Positions 8,885 to 16,877 of a stretch of 64,000 nt of DNA are shown here, in pieces. Made by a program: the position numbers and the translations under genes. Numbering within the stretch: position 1 is the first letter of the stretch; every line of letters begins with the position of its first letter. The stretch comes from Pseudoalteromonas fuliginea (GTDB lineage Bacteria; Pseudomonadota; Gammaproteobacteria; Enterobacterales; Alteromonadaceae), in assembly GCF_000690055.1 (NCBI RefSeq), contig NZ_JJNZ01000010.1, positions 1-64,000 of the forward strand. Direction: 5' to 3'. The notes below the pieces were generated by a model. That model made no database searches, was not told the DNA's origin, and saw only the letters and a program-made list of their open reading frames with translations.

Positions 8885-8943
8885 ATTAGGTAACCTCGTT
8901 TGTTATTGTTTTTAATTAGAGTGTTAATTTTTAAGTTAACTGT

Positions 8944-9152
8944 ATACCAATTCGCTTAATTAAGTGATCTATTTTGAGGATGGAAAAACGTGTTGATAGC
9001 TAGGCAAAAAATTCGCTATTTAGTTGTTCTCGGCAATTGCTCCTGCATTGCTCTACCTTCTGCATCCATGCAGTCGTAAATGAGAATTTTTTAACACAGG
9101 TAGCGACACGTTTAGCCCCGCAAAATGATTAAGTATTATTGCGGATTGGTAT
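8944..9152. repeat. MITE-like element, family 3 (ATACCAATTCGC...GCGGATTGGTAT ends)
   Basis: The ends are imperfect inverted repeats of about 23 bp: ATACCAATTCGCTTAATTAA at the left and TTAAGTATTATTGCGGATTGGTAT at the right. The roughly 209-bp element has no ORF and fills most of the gap between the BASS and UDG genes. A lone end of the same family (GATCACTTAATTAAGC followed by TAATTGGTAT) recurs at 54603-54628. Confidence 0.6.
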
Positions 9153-9188
9153 AACGCCCCTTTACAATAAATCCTAATGCTAGAAGTG

Positions 9189-9770
9189 TTACTTATTTAA
9201 AATAGTCGCAATTCGTTTACCCAGTTCTGGAAGTACATCTTGTTCAAACCACGGGTTTTTTTTAAGCCATATATTATTGCGCGGACTGGGATGAGGAAGC
9301 ACTAAATAGTTTGGCCAATACTCACGCCACGATTTTACTAACTCCGTGAGTGGCATTTTTTTAGTGTCCGGTAAGTGATACGCCTGTGCATATTTACCAA
9401 GCACTATTGTCAGCTCAATATTTGGTATTGCAGCCAATAATTGCTCGCGCCATGTAGGTGCGCATTCTTTTCGAGGTGGTAAATCACCCGATTTTCCCCT
9501 ACCAGGATAACAAAAGCCCATAGGTAAAATGGCTATATTATTGGCATCGTAAAATTCATCTATTGTTAGCCCAAGCCATTCTCGTAGGCGATTACCGCTT
9601 GCATCGTTAAATGGCACGCCTGTTTCGTGAACTTTTATTCCAGGTGCTTGGCCTGCAATTAAAATGCGTGCGTTTGGGTTAAATTGTATAACAGGGCGAG
9701 CCCCTAAAGGTAAATCAGGTTCACAGATCACGCATTTACTAACTTGCTCTATTAATTGGTGACTATTCAT
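9189..9770 (-). CDS. Uracil-DNA glycosylase superfamily protein
   Basis: This 193-residue protein has the UDG fold. Motif 1 is GQAPGIKVHETGVPFND at about residues 40-56. A central hydrophobic strand carries TIVLGKYA, and the minor-groove motif is LPHPSPRN near residue 160. The second motif resembles the family 4/5-like consensus (HPSP) rather than the HPSPLS of UngA. An N-terminal CVICEPDLPLGARP has two cysteines, fewer than the four expected for a family 4 iron-sulfur enzyme. It probably removes uracil or a related lesion, but members of this subgroup are often not biochemically proven. It stands alone on the minus strand. Confidence 0.8.
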   Translation of the reverse strand: MNSHQLIEQVSKCVICEPDLPLGARPVIQFNPNARILIAGQAPGIKVHETGVPFNDASGNRLREWLGLTIDEFYDANNIAILPMGFCYPGRGKSGDLPPRKECAPTWREQLLAAIPNIELTIVLGKYAQAYHLPDTKKMPLTELVKSWREYWPNYLVLPHPSPRNNIWLKKNPWFEQDVLPELGKRIATILNK

Positions 9771-9865
9771 GTTTACTTGGCCTTAAATGCTTAATTTTTA
9801 TCCTAAATGGCCATTTAGAACAAATGAGTTGGTAAAATATCGGTTTATTTTAATTAAAACGGGCG

Positions 9866-9886
9866 TTAGTTAGTAAAATCGTGATC
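9866..9886 (+). repeat. Short dispersed motif TTAGTTAGTAAAATCGTGATC
   Basis: A 21-bp sequence recurs at 12913-12933 (one mismatch) and, in reverse, at 10360-10377 (GATCACTATTTTACTAAG) and more weakly at 32197-32213. Three of the four copies lie within 20 bp of an inverted-repeat element. The function is unknown. Confidence 0.5.
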
Positions 9887-9920
9887 TTTAAGCTCATTCG
9901 CTCTACAGGCCCTTTAAAAC

Positions 9921-10277
9921 CTAATGTTTCTCTGCCCATACAGCAAATTCATTGCCGCTCGGCTCTGCAAAATGAAACCGGCAACCACCCGGAAATTCAA
10001 AAATAGGTTTTAATATTGTGCCACCATGGAGTTGTACTTTTTTATACGTGGCGTGAATGTCGTTACTATAAAAAACCAATAGCGCAGCACCGTTTTGAGT
10101 TAGCGATTTAAGCGGCGCATTAAAAAAGCCACCATCAAGCCCTTGGCCACTAAACGCCGTGTATTCTGGGCCGTAGTCTGTAAATTGCCAATTAAATACA
10201 TTGCTAAAAAAGGTTTTAGTAGCAGGTAAATCATAAGCAGGGAACTCGACATAATTTAGTTTTTCGTGATCGCTCAT
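9921..10277 (-). CDS. VOC-superfamily (glyoxalase/bleomycin-resistance-like) protein
   Basis: This is a 118-residue single-domain protein of the vicinal-oxygen-chelate superfamily. The beta-alpha-beta-beta-beta module is seen as VEFPAYDLPATKTFFSNVFNWQFTDYG followed by DGGFFNAP. The second half is LLVFYSNDIHATYKKVQLHGGTILKPIFEFPGGCRFHFAEPSGNEFAVW, which has the FxDPxGN-like metal/active-site motif as FAEPSGNEFAVW. The subgroup resembles small VOC proteins annotated as lyase-like or antibiotic-resistance-like without proven substrate. It is encoded alone. Confidence 0.82.
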   Translation of the reverse strand: MSDHEKLNYVEFPAYDLPATKTFFSNVFNWQFTDYGPEYTAFSGQGLDGGFFNAPLKSLTQNGAALLVFYSNDIHATYKKVQLHGGTILKPIFEFPGGCRFHFAEPSGNEFAVWAEKH

Positions 10278-10378
10278 CGTTATTAAAGCTCTTATTAAAG
10301 TGTAATAAACAACCTTAAACCTTAGTTAGTTGCTAATCAAATATACTGATGTTATTTGAGATCACTATTTTACTAAGT

Positions 10379-10496
10379 AGCCTGAATTTTGGATAATAAA
10401 TCTATCTCAAGCAGTTACTTTCAACGTTAACTGCGGTGAGTTTAAATATCATTATGGTTCAATATGTTAAAAAATTACTTTATCAGAGAGCAGGTG
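10379..10496. repeat. Diverged MITE-like element, family 2
   Basis: The left part GCCTGAATTTTGGATAATAAAT and the right end ATCAGAGAGCAGGTGA correspond to the ends of the 151-bp element at 58491-58641. The interior keeps TTTAAATATCATTATGGTTC, which matches the ATATCACCATGATTC core of that copy. It lies upstream of the PepSY operon. Confidence 0.55.
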
Positions 10497-10532
10497 AGTA
10501 ATAAATTTTTTGGTTGGATAAACTTAAATATC

Positions 10533-10551
10533 ACGAATGATAATAACTATC
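10533..10551 (+). promoter_or_regulatory. Probable Fur box upstream of the PepSY operon
   Basis: The 19-mer ACGAATGATAATAACTATC matches 14 of 19 positions of the Fur consensus GATAATGATAATCATTATC. It lies about 70 bp before the first start codon of an operon whose family is usually linked to iron uptake. Confidence 0.5.
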
Positions 10552-10622
10552 TTTTGTATTTGTAGACTATATAATAATGCTTTATTTTTTCACCCGCTGT
10601 ATTTATAAGAGATTAATTCATT

Positions 10623-10979
10623 ATGCAGGCACACCCGCTGAATGCGCAGCCCACTAAACTACGCGTTATTGAGTTGTTATCGCAATTTTTTAAACTATCA
10701 CCTATTTTTAGCTATCGTTTTTCAGTGTTTTTACGCTTTTTAATTGCCATTGTTGGCGGCTATTCTTTTACGGCTGCGAGTACCGCTTTGCTGAGTTTTT
10801 TATTACCGCTGACCAAATCAGATGCGGTACTGCTGTGTGTATCATTAAGTATTCTAATTTATGCATTAGTTTTTATTTATGCGTTTTATATTAAATCGTT
10901 AAAAACAGTTTGGATCAGTATTTTACTAACGACTAGTGCGCAAATTTGTTTATTAGCTGTATTGAAGGGTTGGCTATGA
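10623..10979 (+). CDS. DUF3649 small membrane protein
   Basis: This 118-residue protein has three predicted transmembrane helices (about residues 35-55, 60-85 and 92-116). It is of the DUF3649 type often found with PepSY-associated proteins near ferric-siderophore receptors. The biochemical role is unknown. It is the first gene of a three-gene operon: its TGA overlaps the ATG of the PepSY gene by the ATGA arrangement, so the two are translationally coupled. A Fur-box-like site upstream suggests iron repression. Confidence 0.72.
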   Translation: MQAHPLNAQPTKLRVIELLSQFFKLSPIFSYRFSVFLRFLIAIVGGYSFTAASTALLSFLLPLTKSDAVLLCVSLSILIYALVFIYAFYIKSLKTVWISILLTTSAQICLLAVLKGWL

Positions 10980-12577
10980 AAGACAGTTTTTTCCGCTCAA
11001 TGACCTGGCTACATACGTGGGTAGGGTTACTCGTTTGTTGGTTATTATATTTAATATTTTTTGCTGGCACTCTTAGCTTTTTTAGAGACGAAATAACCTT
11101 ATGGAATCAACCAGCCATACATAATGTGCAAGCCCAAACACAGCGTATAGAAGCGCAAAAACAACAAATAATTACCGGATTTGATTACTTAGCTAACCAT
11201 GGAGCTAACTCATCAAGCTGGCGTATTACATTACCTGAGCCGCGTATTCCTTATTTAATTTATGGTTATGCAAAGCCAAAAGAACCAGGCCAGCGCCGCA
11301 GTAAGTTTGAAAACACGCAGCTTAACCCTAATACCATGCAAGAGCTTGAGCCCTTTGTAGATACTAAAGGTGGTAACTTTTTTTATCGGTTGCACTATGA
11401 TTTACATTACATGGATGCAATAACAGCACGCTGGATTGTATGCTTTGCTAGCTTTTTTATGCTGATTGCCATTATATCGGGCGTGGTTATTCATAAGCGT
11501 ATTTTTAAAGATATGTTTAGCTTTAGGCGTAACAAAGGTAGCCGTACGTGGTTAGATACCCATAACTTAAGCTCTGTGCTTGCCCTGCCTTTTCATTTAA
11601 TGATTACCTACACTGGCATGATTACGCTCATATTTATGTTGTTTCCCTACCCTGCAAAAGTAACTTACGATAACGGCATGCGTGGTTTTTTTAACGATGT
11701 AACCCCTCGCAACACCATGACCGATAAAGCCAAAGGCGAATTGCCAATGGTGCCAATACAACGTATTTTGGATCAGGTTTATACTAAGTGGCCTCATGCA
11801 GATATTACTCGCGTACAAGTTAACCAACCAAATATGGCAGCTTCAACAATTACCGTATTGGTAAGCGCAGGTAAAACACTACGTGACCAAGCACCACGCT
11901 TAATATTTAGTGGTGCTACAGGGCAAATGGTCGCTAAAACTGATGACGAGCTAACTAGCAGCAAAGCGCTTTACGAATCGCTTAATTCTATGCATACAGG
12001 GCGTTTAGCTACGTGGTTGTTGCGCTGGTTATACGTATTAGGCGGTATTGCAGGCTGTGTAATGATTGGCTCTGGCTGTATTATGTGGGCTAAGCGAATT
12101 CGCGAGCGAACTAAAAATAACGTTAAGCCTTCGTTTGGTTTAAAACTAGTTGAAGGGTTAAACCTAGCCACTATTATGGGACTTCCACTGGCAACGTGTG
12201 CATTTTTTATTGCTAACAGACTACTTAGCCCAACTACCGCAGAGCGCGCCGATAAAGAAATACTCGCGTTCTTTTTAACATGGCTAGCGGTTGCTCTTTT
12301 AGCACTTATAAAGCGCGACACACTGCAATGGCGAGTTATGGCAGCTATAAATGCTGTTGCATGTTTAAGCGTACCGGTTATTAATGCACTTACAACTAAC
12401 GGTAATATAGTTAGCTATTTGATGCACAAACAGTGGGCTTTATTTACTTTTGATGCACTGTTTTTGTTATTTAGTATATTGTTTTTTATACAAACCGAAA
12501 AATTACGTACTGCTAAAAGCAACTCAAAAACAATCAGCCCTAGTCAATCTAATAACCTTAAAAGGCAAAAACCATGA
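10976..12577 (+). CDS. PepSY-associated transmembrane protein (iron-uptake linked)
   Basis: This inner-membrane protein of about 533 residues belongs to the PepSY_TM family, related to PiuB and FoxB-type putative ferrisiderophore reductases. The ATG at 10976 overlaps the preceding stop, and the upstream in-frame ATG at 10946 lies inside the DUF3649 gene. Helices are seen at residues 8-35 (WLHTWVGLLVCWLLYLIFFAG), about 155-175, 205-230 and 360-380, with four more in the C-terminal third. A large periplasmic part lies between helices 3 and 4. His residues in the helices (LHTW, HKRIF, HNLSS, FHLM) are typical and could bind heme. Its role in reducing or releasing iron is inferred from the family and not proven. 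Confidence 0.82.
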   Translation: MKDSFFRSMTWLHTWVGLLVCWLLYLIFFAGTLSFFRDEITLWNQPAIHNVQAQTQRIEAQKQQIITGFDYLANHGANSSSWRITLPEPRIPYLIYGYAKPKEPGQRRSKFENTQLNPNTMQELEPFVDTKGGNFFYRLHYDLHYMDAITARWIVCFASFFMLIAIISGVVIHKRIFKDMFSFRRNKGSRTWLDTHNLSSVLALPFHLMITYTGMITLIFMLFPYPAKVTYDNGMRGFFNDVTPRNTMTDKAKGELPMVPIQRILDQVYTKWPHADITRVQVNQPNMAASTITVLVSAGKTLRDQAPRLIFSGATGQMVAKTDDELTSSKALYESLNSMHTGRLATWLLRWLYVLGGIAGCVMIGSGCIMWAKRIRERTKNNVKPSFGLKLVEGLNLATIMGLPLATCAFFIANRLLSPTTAERADKEILAFFLTWLAVALLALIKRDTLQWRVMAAINAVACLSVPVINALTTNGNIVSYLMHKQWALFTFDALFLLFSILFFIQTEKLRTAKSNSKTISPSQSNNLKRQKP

Positions 12578-12909
12578 TTGATTTACTCGGTTTTAGCCTA
12601 TGCCTGCTCAGTTTTAACTGTTTTGCGCTGGCTAAGTATAATCATTTTAAAGACGTATTTAAAAAACGCCCTACAGAATCCCAACGTAAAAAGCTGTTAT
12701 TAGCTGCTTGGATCAGTATTTTACTAAGCTTAGTGCTTTGTTTAGTTACTCAAGATGGATATGGTGCATTACTATTTTGCGGATTTATGAGTCTAAGTGT
12801 CTTAATTATAATGGTTTTTTATAATTTTTTAGTAGACTACGTAAAGTGGTTTAGTGTTTTAAATAGCGTGTTAGTTGTACTAAGTGGGTTGTTTTTAGCA
12901 TTAAACTAG
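12574..12909 (+). CDS. DUF3325 small membrane protein
   Basis: This 111-residue protein has three to four transmembrane helices (residues 1-20, 43-60, 65-85 and 90-110). It fits DUF3325, the usual third member of DUF3649-PepSY-DUF3325 operons. The start ATG overlaps the PepSY stop (ATGA), so translation is coupled. No catalytic motif is visible. Function is unknown but is likely tied to iron uptake by context. Confidence 0.72.
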   Translation: MIDLLGFSLCLLSFNCFALAKYNHFKDVFKKRPTESQRKKLLLAAWISILLSLVLCLVTQDGYGALLFCGFMSLSVLIIMVFYNFLVDYVKWFSVLNSVLVVLSGLFLALN

Positions 12910-12951
12910 CCTTAGTTAGTAAAAACGTGATCCGTTATTTTCCTATATATT

Positions 12952-13218
12952 AGGGCGTGTTGATCTTTGGTGGGTGAATTTGCAGCAGACTGTTTGGTAT
13001 TTAGGCAAGGCAGAGCCTATGTAGTGTGGTTATTCCCCATAAATAGGCGATAACGCAGCATAAATACCAAACATGCGCTGCCCAAAGGGTTCTTTCTAGG
13101 GACGATTAACTCTTTGTTGCTCGGTTTTTACTTAGCCCACTAGGTTACAAACCTCGCGCCGCGATTTAATCGCCCCTAGATTGAACAGATTTCAATCCAC
13201 AAAGATCAACACGCCCTA
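12952..13218 (+). repeat. MITE-like element, family 1, complete copy (267 bp)
   Basis: It is bounded by 22-bp terminal inverted repeats: TAGGGCGTGTTGATCTTTGG at the left and CCAAAGATCAACACGCCCTA-like at the right (CCACAAAGATCAACACGCCC plus TA). It has no ORF. The interior contains GGCAAGGCAGAGCCTATGTA and AATAGGCGATAACG, which recur in the copies at 31868, 51180, 54409 and 57350. Short size, inverted ends and dispersal fit a non-autonomous transposon, but no parent transposase is in the window. Confidence 0.8.
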
Positions 13219-13220
13219 GG

Positions 13221-13252
13221 CAAAAAAAATGGCAAGCTATATAGCTTGCCAA
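13221..13252 (-). terminator. Probable terminator for the lipocalin locus
   Basis: The 22-nt perfect palindrome TGGCAAGCTATATAGCTTGCCA at 13230-13251 is followed on the minus strand by ATTTTTTTTG. The position, 130 bp past the lipocalin stop, suggests a terminator for minus-strand transcripts. Confidence 0.6.
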
Positions 13253-13361
13253 CAATAGGGGATATTCAGTGTTTCCAATACTTGCTGTCTCACGGCAAGT
13301 ACACAATATAACCATAATATATTTAAGTTACTTTACTGTTAGATGACTCCTTTATGACTAC

Positions 13362-13378
13362 TGTAAAGGGGCTTTACA
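13362..13378. repeat. 17-bp palindromic motif, copy 1
   Basis: TGTAAAGGGGCTTTACA differs by one base from the identical copies at 20938, 22605 and 32534. It lies 5 bp beyond the 3' end of the lipocalin reading frame. The role is unknown. Confidence 0.6.
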
Positions 13379-13382
13379 TTGT

Positions 13383-13904
13383 TTATTGCTCAACCCAAAT
13401 TATTTCATCGGTAGCAAAGCCCAACTCTTTAGCTTTAGTTAAAAAGTGTTCTTTAAGCTCTTTGCTAACCGTTGGTGTACGCGACAAAAACCACAAGTAA
13501 TCTTTGTTGTAACTGGTTATAAATGCATATTGATAATCGGGTTGGTCAAGTTCAAAAATCACGTAAGCGCCATAAAATGGACCAAAAAACGAGACTTAAA
13601 AATGCCCTGTGTCTGTGCCCTCTACAAACTTGGCTAAGCCTTCGGCGTCATCCCATTTTTTATCATCCGTTAAATACCCTTTGTTAAGGACCTTTACTGT
13701 GCCGTCGTCGTTAATTGAATAAGTCGCGGTAACTTGCTCCATACCTTCTTCGAATGAGTGATTAAGACGCGCTATTTCAAACCACTTGCCTTTATATTTT
13801 TGTATATCAAAGTTTTTAACGGGTGTTATTCCCTCCGGAGGGCTGGTGCAGGCACTAAGAAAAAATAACCCTGTAATAAGTAAACCGTATTTAATAGCCT
13901 TCAT
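13383..13904 (-). pseudogene. blc: Blc-type outer-membrane lipocalin gene broken by one in-frame TAA
   Basis: The frame encodes a bacterial lipocalin of about 173 residues with a lipobox signal peptide (GLFFLSAC). Lipocalin motif 1 is KYKGKWFEIARL, and the typical Blc segments KVSFFGPFYG-like, YLWFLSRTPTV and a C-terminal amphipathic helix follow. Codon 103 (13596-13598) is TAA, at the position where Blc proteins have lysine in the LKVSFFGPFYG segment; AAA to TAA is one substitution. The frame is open and well conserved on both sides, so the mutation must be recent, or a sequencing error, or tolerated. The upstream part alone (102 aa) would lack half of the barrel. Confidence 0.85.
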
Positions 13905-14034
13905 GTAAGCTCCTTTTTTAATTACATAAATCGTACGTATTATCTAAATATAGATGGATATAAAGTTTGCTAGCCGATTAAAAAAATTTGCTATAGGATC
14001 ATATTAATTCTAAAGCAATAAAAATGACCATAGC

Positions 14035-14490
14035 ATGAAAATTTGGGTAGATGCAGACGCGTGTCCTGTTGTTATAAAAGAAATACTTTTTAGAGCTGCA
14101 GAGCGTATGAAAATCGAGACTATTTTAGTGGCCAATCACGCAATGCGTATTCCGCCGTCAAAATACATAAGCCGCGTTCAAGTATCGTCGGGATTTGATG
14201 TAGCCGACGACGAAATAGTAAAACGTGTTGAAAAAGGTGATTTAGTTATTACAGGCGATATTCCGCTAGCAAGTGAAGTAATTGATAACGGCGGGCAAGC
14301 GCTCAATCCACGTGGCGAGCTTTATACCACCGAGAATATCCGCTCAATACTTAACGTGCGCGACTTTATGGATACCATGCGCTCAAGTGGCGTAGAAATG
14401 AGTGGTGGGCCGCCGCCACTTAGCCAAACCGATCGCCAAAACTTTGCAAATAACCTCGACCGTATTTTAGCGCAAAACAAGGCTAACTAG
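14035..14490 (+). CDS. yaiI: YaiI/YqxD family protein (DUF188, PIN-like)
   Basis: This 151-residue protein begins [18 protein letters not shown], the signature of the YaiI/YqxD family. It carries a second conserved segment [19 protein letters not shown] near residues 70-88 and [13 protein letters not shown]. The acidic residues D6, D8, D79 and D89-type positions resemble a PIN-like nuclease site, but activity has not been established for the family. Length is typical. The next gene starts 1 bp after its stop, so the two are probably cotranscribed. Confidence 0.9.
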   Translation: MKIWVDADACPVVIKEILFRAAERMKIETILVANHAMRIPPSKYISRVQVSSGFDVADDEIVKRVEKGDLVITGDIPLASEVIDNGGQALNPRGELYTTENIRSILNVRDFMDTMRSSGVEMSGGPPPLSQTDRQNFANNLDRILAQNKAN

Positions 14491-14491
14491 T

Positions 14492-15049
14492 TTGAACACA
14501 CAATTAGTTGGCTTAGGTGATACGCAATTTAGCGTGGCAGTATACGTAGCAAAAGCGCCGCCAATGCCGTTTTTTGAAACACTCGAATGCCTAGAACCGG
14601 TTATAAATGAGCAAATAAATACCATAAACCAGCACTGTGGTAATGGTTGGCGCAAAGTGTTTAACGTGTATGCAAAAGTGCTATTTTCCCTGCCAAGCGA
14701 GCATTACTCATTTGCCAAACAAGCCCCTACTTGGCAACAATATCGCGATGAGTATTTACTGCAAAAAAACAGTAAAACCGCCCTGCTATTTAGCGCGCCC
14801 AACATTACTATTACGTGTGCAAATAAAGCTACTAGCAATAAAAACCAGCTACACATAATTGCTGGGCGTACGCACGCTAAAAACTTATTACAACAGGGTA
14901 AGTTGCATGCACAATTTGATTGGCTCGACGACGAGTTTGCAATAGACACCAGTAACAACATTATTGTGTGCCCATATTTTGATTACAGGCAGCTAAGTAA
15001 TATAAAAATTGCGAGATTAAGCGAGCTAGTCGCGCAGCTAAAAAAATAA
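14492..15049 (+). CDS. Conserved hypothetical protein downstream of yaiI (185 aa)
   Basis: I do not recognise a functional family. The protein is soluble, with no signal peptide or membrane segment, and has a hydrophobic core (QFSVAVYVAKAPPMPFFETLE, GWRKVFNVYAKVLFSLP). A central segment is LHIIAGRTHAKNLLQ. Translation probably starts at a TTG (14492) 1 bp after the yaiI stop, an unusual start consistent with coupling. I could not tell whether it is widespread outside marine gammaproteobacteria. Confidence 0.6.
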   Translation: MNTQLVGLGDTQFSVAVYVAKAPPMPFFETLECLEPVINEQINTINQHCGNGWRKVFNVYAKVLFSLPSEHYSFAKQAPTWQQYRDEYLLQKNSKTALLFSAPNITITCANKATSNKNQLHIIAGRTHAKNLLQQGKLHAQFDWLDDEFAIDTSNNIIVCPYFDYRQLSNIKIARLSELVAQLKK

Positions 15050-15068
15050 CACATTGTAAGGAACGACC

Positions 15069-15461
15069 ATGGCCGGAATTTTAGAGTTAAACGAATTATT
15101 AAAATCAATGCAGCCAGCGCTTAAGTAAGGTGAGTATATTTTTTGTTGCTTAGCAGGGAAATTGGCCGATTATGTTCACTTAGAGCCACTTGCCACTTAT
15201 GTTGAAGAAGAAGGGCTAACCCTTATTTTAAAAGCTGAAACCGCCGATAAAGCAGGTATTACTTACGAGGGTAAATATAATTTAATTACCCTTAACGTAC
15301 ATTCAAGCTTAGAGGCCGTAGGGCTAACTGCTGCGGTATCTGCAAAGCTGACTGAGCATGGCATTAGCGCTAATGTGGTCGCTGCGTTTTATCACGACCA
15401 TATTTTTGTACAAACAGATAAAGCACAAGCCGCAATGAAAGCACTTGAAGAGATTGGTTAG
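15069..15461 (+). pseudogene. ACT-domain protein gene broken by one in-frame TAA
   Basis: The full frame reads MAGILELNELLKSMQPALK, then TAA at 15126-15128, then GEYIFCCLAGKLADYVHL and on through VFVQTDK-like to LEEIG. Both halves match small ACT-domain proteins that begin with a LNxLLxxMxPxL helix and continue GEYVFCSV. The stop replaces a residue just before GEY, compatible with CAA or GAA to TAA. Downstream the ACT beta-alpha-beta pattern (EEGLTLIL, YNLITLNVHSSLEAVGLTAAV, FVQTDKAQAAMKAL) is intact. A shorter product could start at TTG 15162. The ATG at 15069 has a good AAGGA ribosome-binding site. Confidence 0.78.
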
Positions 15462-15543
15462 GGTTGCTGACACAGTAATGATCTGAGTAACGTGGATATT
15501 AGTGCGTCGGGTGGCGCTTCGCTTAACCGACCTACAACAATAC

Positions 15544-15579
15544 AAAAGCTGATATTGCTATAGAGCAACATCAGCTTTT
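15544..15579. terminator. Bidirectional terminator overlapping the 3' end of the lipoprotein gene
   Basis: AAAAGCTGAT and ATCAGCTTTT form a 10-bp stem extended by TTGCT/AGCAA after one mismatch. T runs are on both sides. It lies between the convergent ACT and lipoprotein genes, and the lipoprotein's last codons and stop are inside the hairpin. Confidence 0.8.
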
Positions 15580-16022
15580 TTGTACACATTTGGACTATTT
15601 TCGCAGTATTGTTTATCTACTGGCTCAAGCTTAATTTTTTTACCGGCATTTACTACTACGCATTGAGTGTTTTGATCGAGTTTTTGTTTTTGAATTACGG
15701 TAAATTCACCTTCGCTGGTAGCGTATAGATTATACTGATATGCATCGTTGCCGCCTTCAAACAATGCGGTAAATAACCCTCCAACTAACCCGCCGATTAT
15801 TGCCCCACCTATCATTTCTTCTGTATTGCCATCTAAGCTATCTACAAACCCAAAACCAGCTCCTGCGGCTATGCCTGTACCCACTTCTGATGAGAGTGTG
15901 ACACGTTGCATAGATTCTACCGAGGCGTAATAGCGTTTAATTATTTGATTTTGACCGTTACGGTCAACACCTTGTGATGCGCAACCCGAGAGGAGTAAAA
16001 CAGCAATTAACGATTTTTTCAT
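15558..16022 (-). CDS. Outer-membrane lipoprotein with glycine-zipper motif
   Basis: This 154-residue protein has a lipoprotein signal (MKKSLIAVLLLSGC), with Cys14 as the expected acylation site. A glycine-zipper membrane segment follows: GTGIAAGAGFGFVDSLDG near residues 48-65 and IGGAIIGGLVGGLFTALFEGG near 72-92. This resembles the SlyB/Pcp 17-kDa surface-antigen group. The C-terminal half (YNLYATSEGEFTVIQKQ...CVVVNAGKKIKLEPV) is beta-rich with two cysteines. It likely sits at the outer membrane; its function is unknown. It has its own terminator and is monocistronic. Confidence 0.78.
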   Translation of the reverse strand: MKKSLIAVLLLSGCASQGVDRNGQNQIIKRYYASVESMQRVTLSSEVGTGIAAGAGFGFVDSLDGNTEEMIGGAIIGGLVGGLFTALFEGGNDAYQYNLYATSEGEFTVIQKQKLDQNTQCVVVNAGKKIKLEPVDKQYCENSPNVYKKADVAL

Positions 16023-16135
16023 GTTGATTCTCTATTTGCTTATGTTGATATAGAAATAGTAAATCTTAAAACATAAAAAATATGTATGTGCTTTGTATGC
16101 AGCTGTGAGAAGTTGTAAATGTATGTATAAAATAA

Positions 16136-16161
16136 AACACCGAGTAAGCATACTCGGTGTT
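16136..16161 (-). terminator. Rho-independent terminator after the methyltransferase gene
   Basis: An 11-bp perfect stem AACACCGAGTA / TACTCGGTGTT with a 4-nt loop is followed on the minus strand by TTTATT. Confidence 0.85.
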
Positions 16162-16189
16162 TATGTGGCTATATTACTTAAATTTAAAA

Positions 16190-16849
16190 CTATTTTATTA
16201 CATACCCACTAAAACCTAGCGCTTTAAAATACAGCTTCGGAATGCCAAATTTGCACTCATTTAGCAATTCGCTAAAGCGCATTCTATCAAGCGGGTAAAA
16301 CTCATTTTCTAAGTCGTGCCCTGTTTGTGTTTTACCTGTTTCGGTTAAACCCAATTGCGCGCACGTTGTAAGCTGGGCTTCGCGCTCAAATGAAGTTTCG
16401 GGGCGCATTAAATCTGCAATATAGAGGTTTGCGTCTTTTTTAAGGCTTCCTTTAATTGCTTTTAATAACTCTTTTTTATCGCCGTTATCTTCTAAAAAAT
16501 GCATTACTAGTAAACATAAAACGGCATCGGCTTTAACCGATAACTTATCAACGGGGCCATTATGTACATCTACGCGGCTTGTTATGCCTTGCTCATCAAA
16601 TTGCTGCTGTGCGATAGCAAGCATATCGGCTGATGTATCTTGCGCAGTAAATTGCCACGTAGGGTTTAGTCCAGCCAGTGCAAGTACTTCTTTGCCTGTG
16701 CCTGCCCCTACTACCAAAATATGTGCATTGTCGCCCAGCGTTGCTTGTAGTTGCGCATTAGTGAGCTGATGTAATAATTCATAACCAGGAACTAAACGGG
16801 TTATGCGGCTATCGTATTGTGTTGCTTGCTCGCCTGTAAACGTTGGCAT
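16190..16849 (-). CDS. Class I SAM-dependent methyltransferase
   Basis: This 219-residue protein has a Rossmann methyltransferase fold. Motif I is ILVVGAGTGKEVLAL (about residues 43-57), the acidic strand 2 end is FTAQDTSADMLAIA, motif post-I is VDVHNGPVDKL, and motif IV is ADAVLCLLVMHFL. The substrate is not evident; the opening FTGEQATQYDSRI resembles small-molecule methyltransferases related to UbiE/Tam. It is encoded just downstream of sbcC with 28 bp between, so it may be cotranscribed with sbcDC, although a functional link is unclear. Confidence 0.8.
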   Translation of the reverse strand: MPTFTGEQATQYDSRITRLVPGYELLHQLTNAQLQATLGDNAHILVVGAGTGKEVLALAGLNPTWQFTAQDTSADMLAIAQQQFDEQGITSRVDVHNGPVDKLSVKADAVLCLLVMHFLEDNGDKKELLKAIKGSLKKDANLYIADLMRPETSFEREAQLTTCAQLGLTETGKTQTGHDLENEFYPLDRMRFSELLNECKFGIPKLYFKALGFSGYVIK

Positions 16850-16877
16850 CGTATCTCCTTGTTTTCAGTAATGTTGC

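Noticed and set aside
12952..13218. Full insertion sequence with transposase
   Set aside because: The element is only 267 bp and has no ORF; no transposase gene was found anywhere in the window.
13596..15128. UAA recoding or programmed readthrough in this organism
   Set aside because: TAA is used as the ordinary stop for many intact genes in the window, and no recoding signal was seen. Plain nonsense mutations or sequence errors are simpler.
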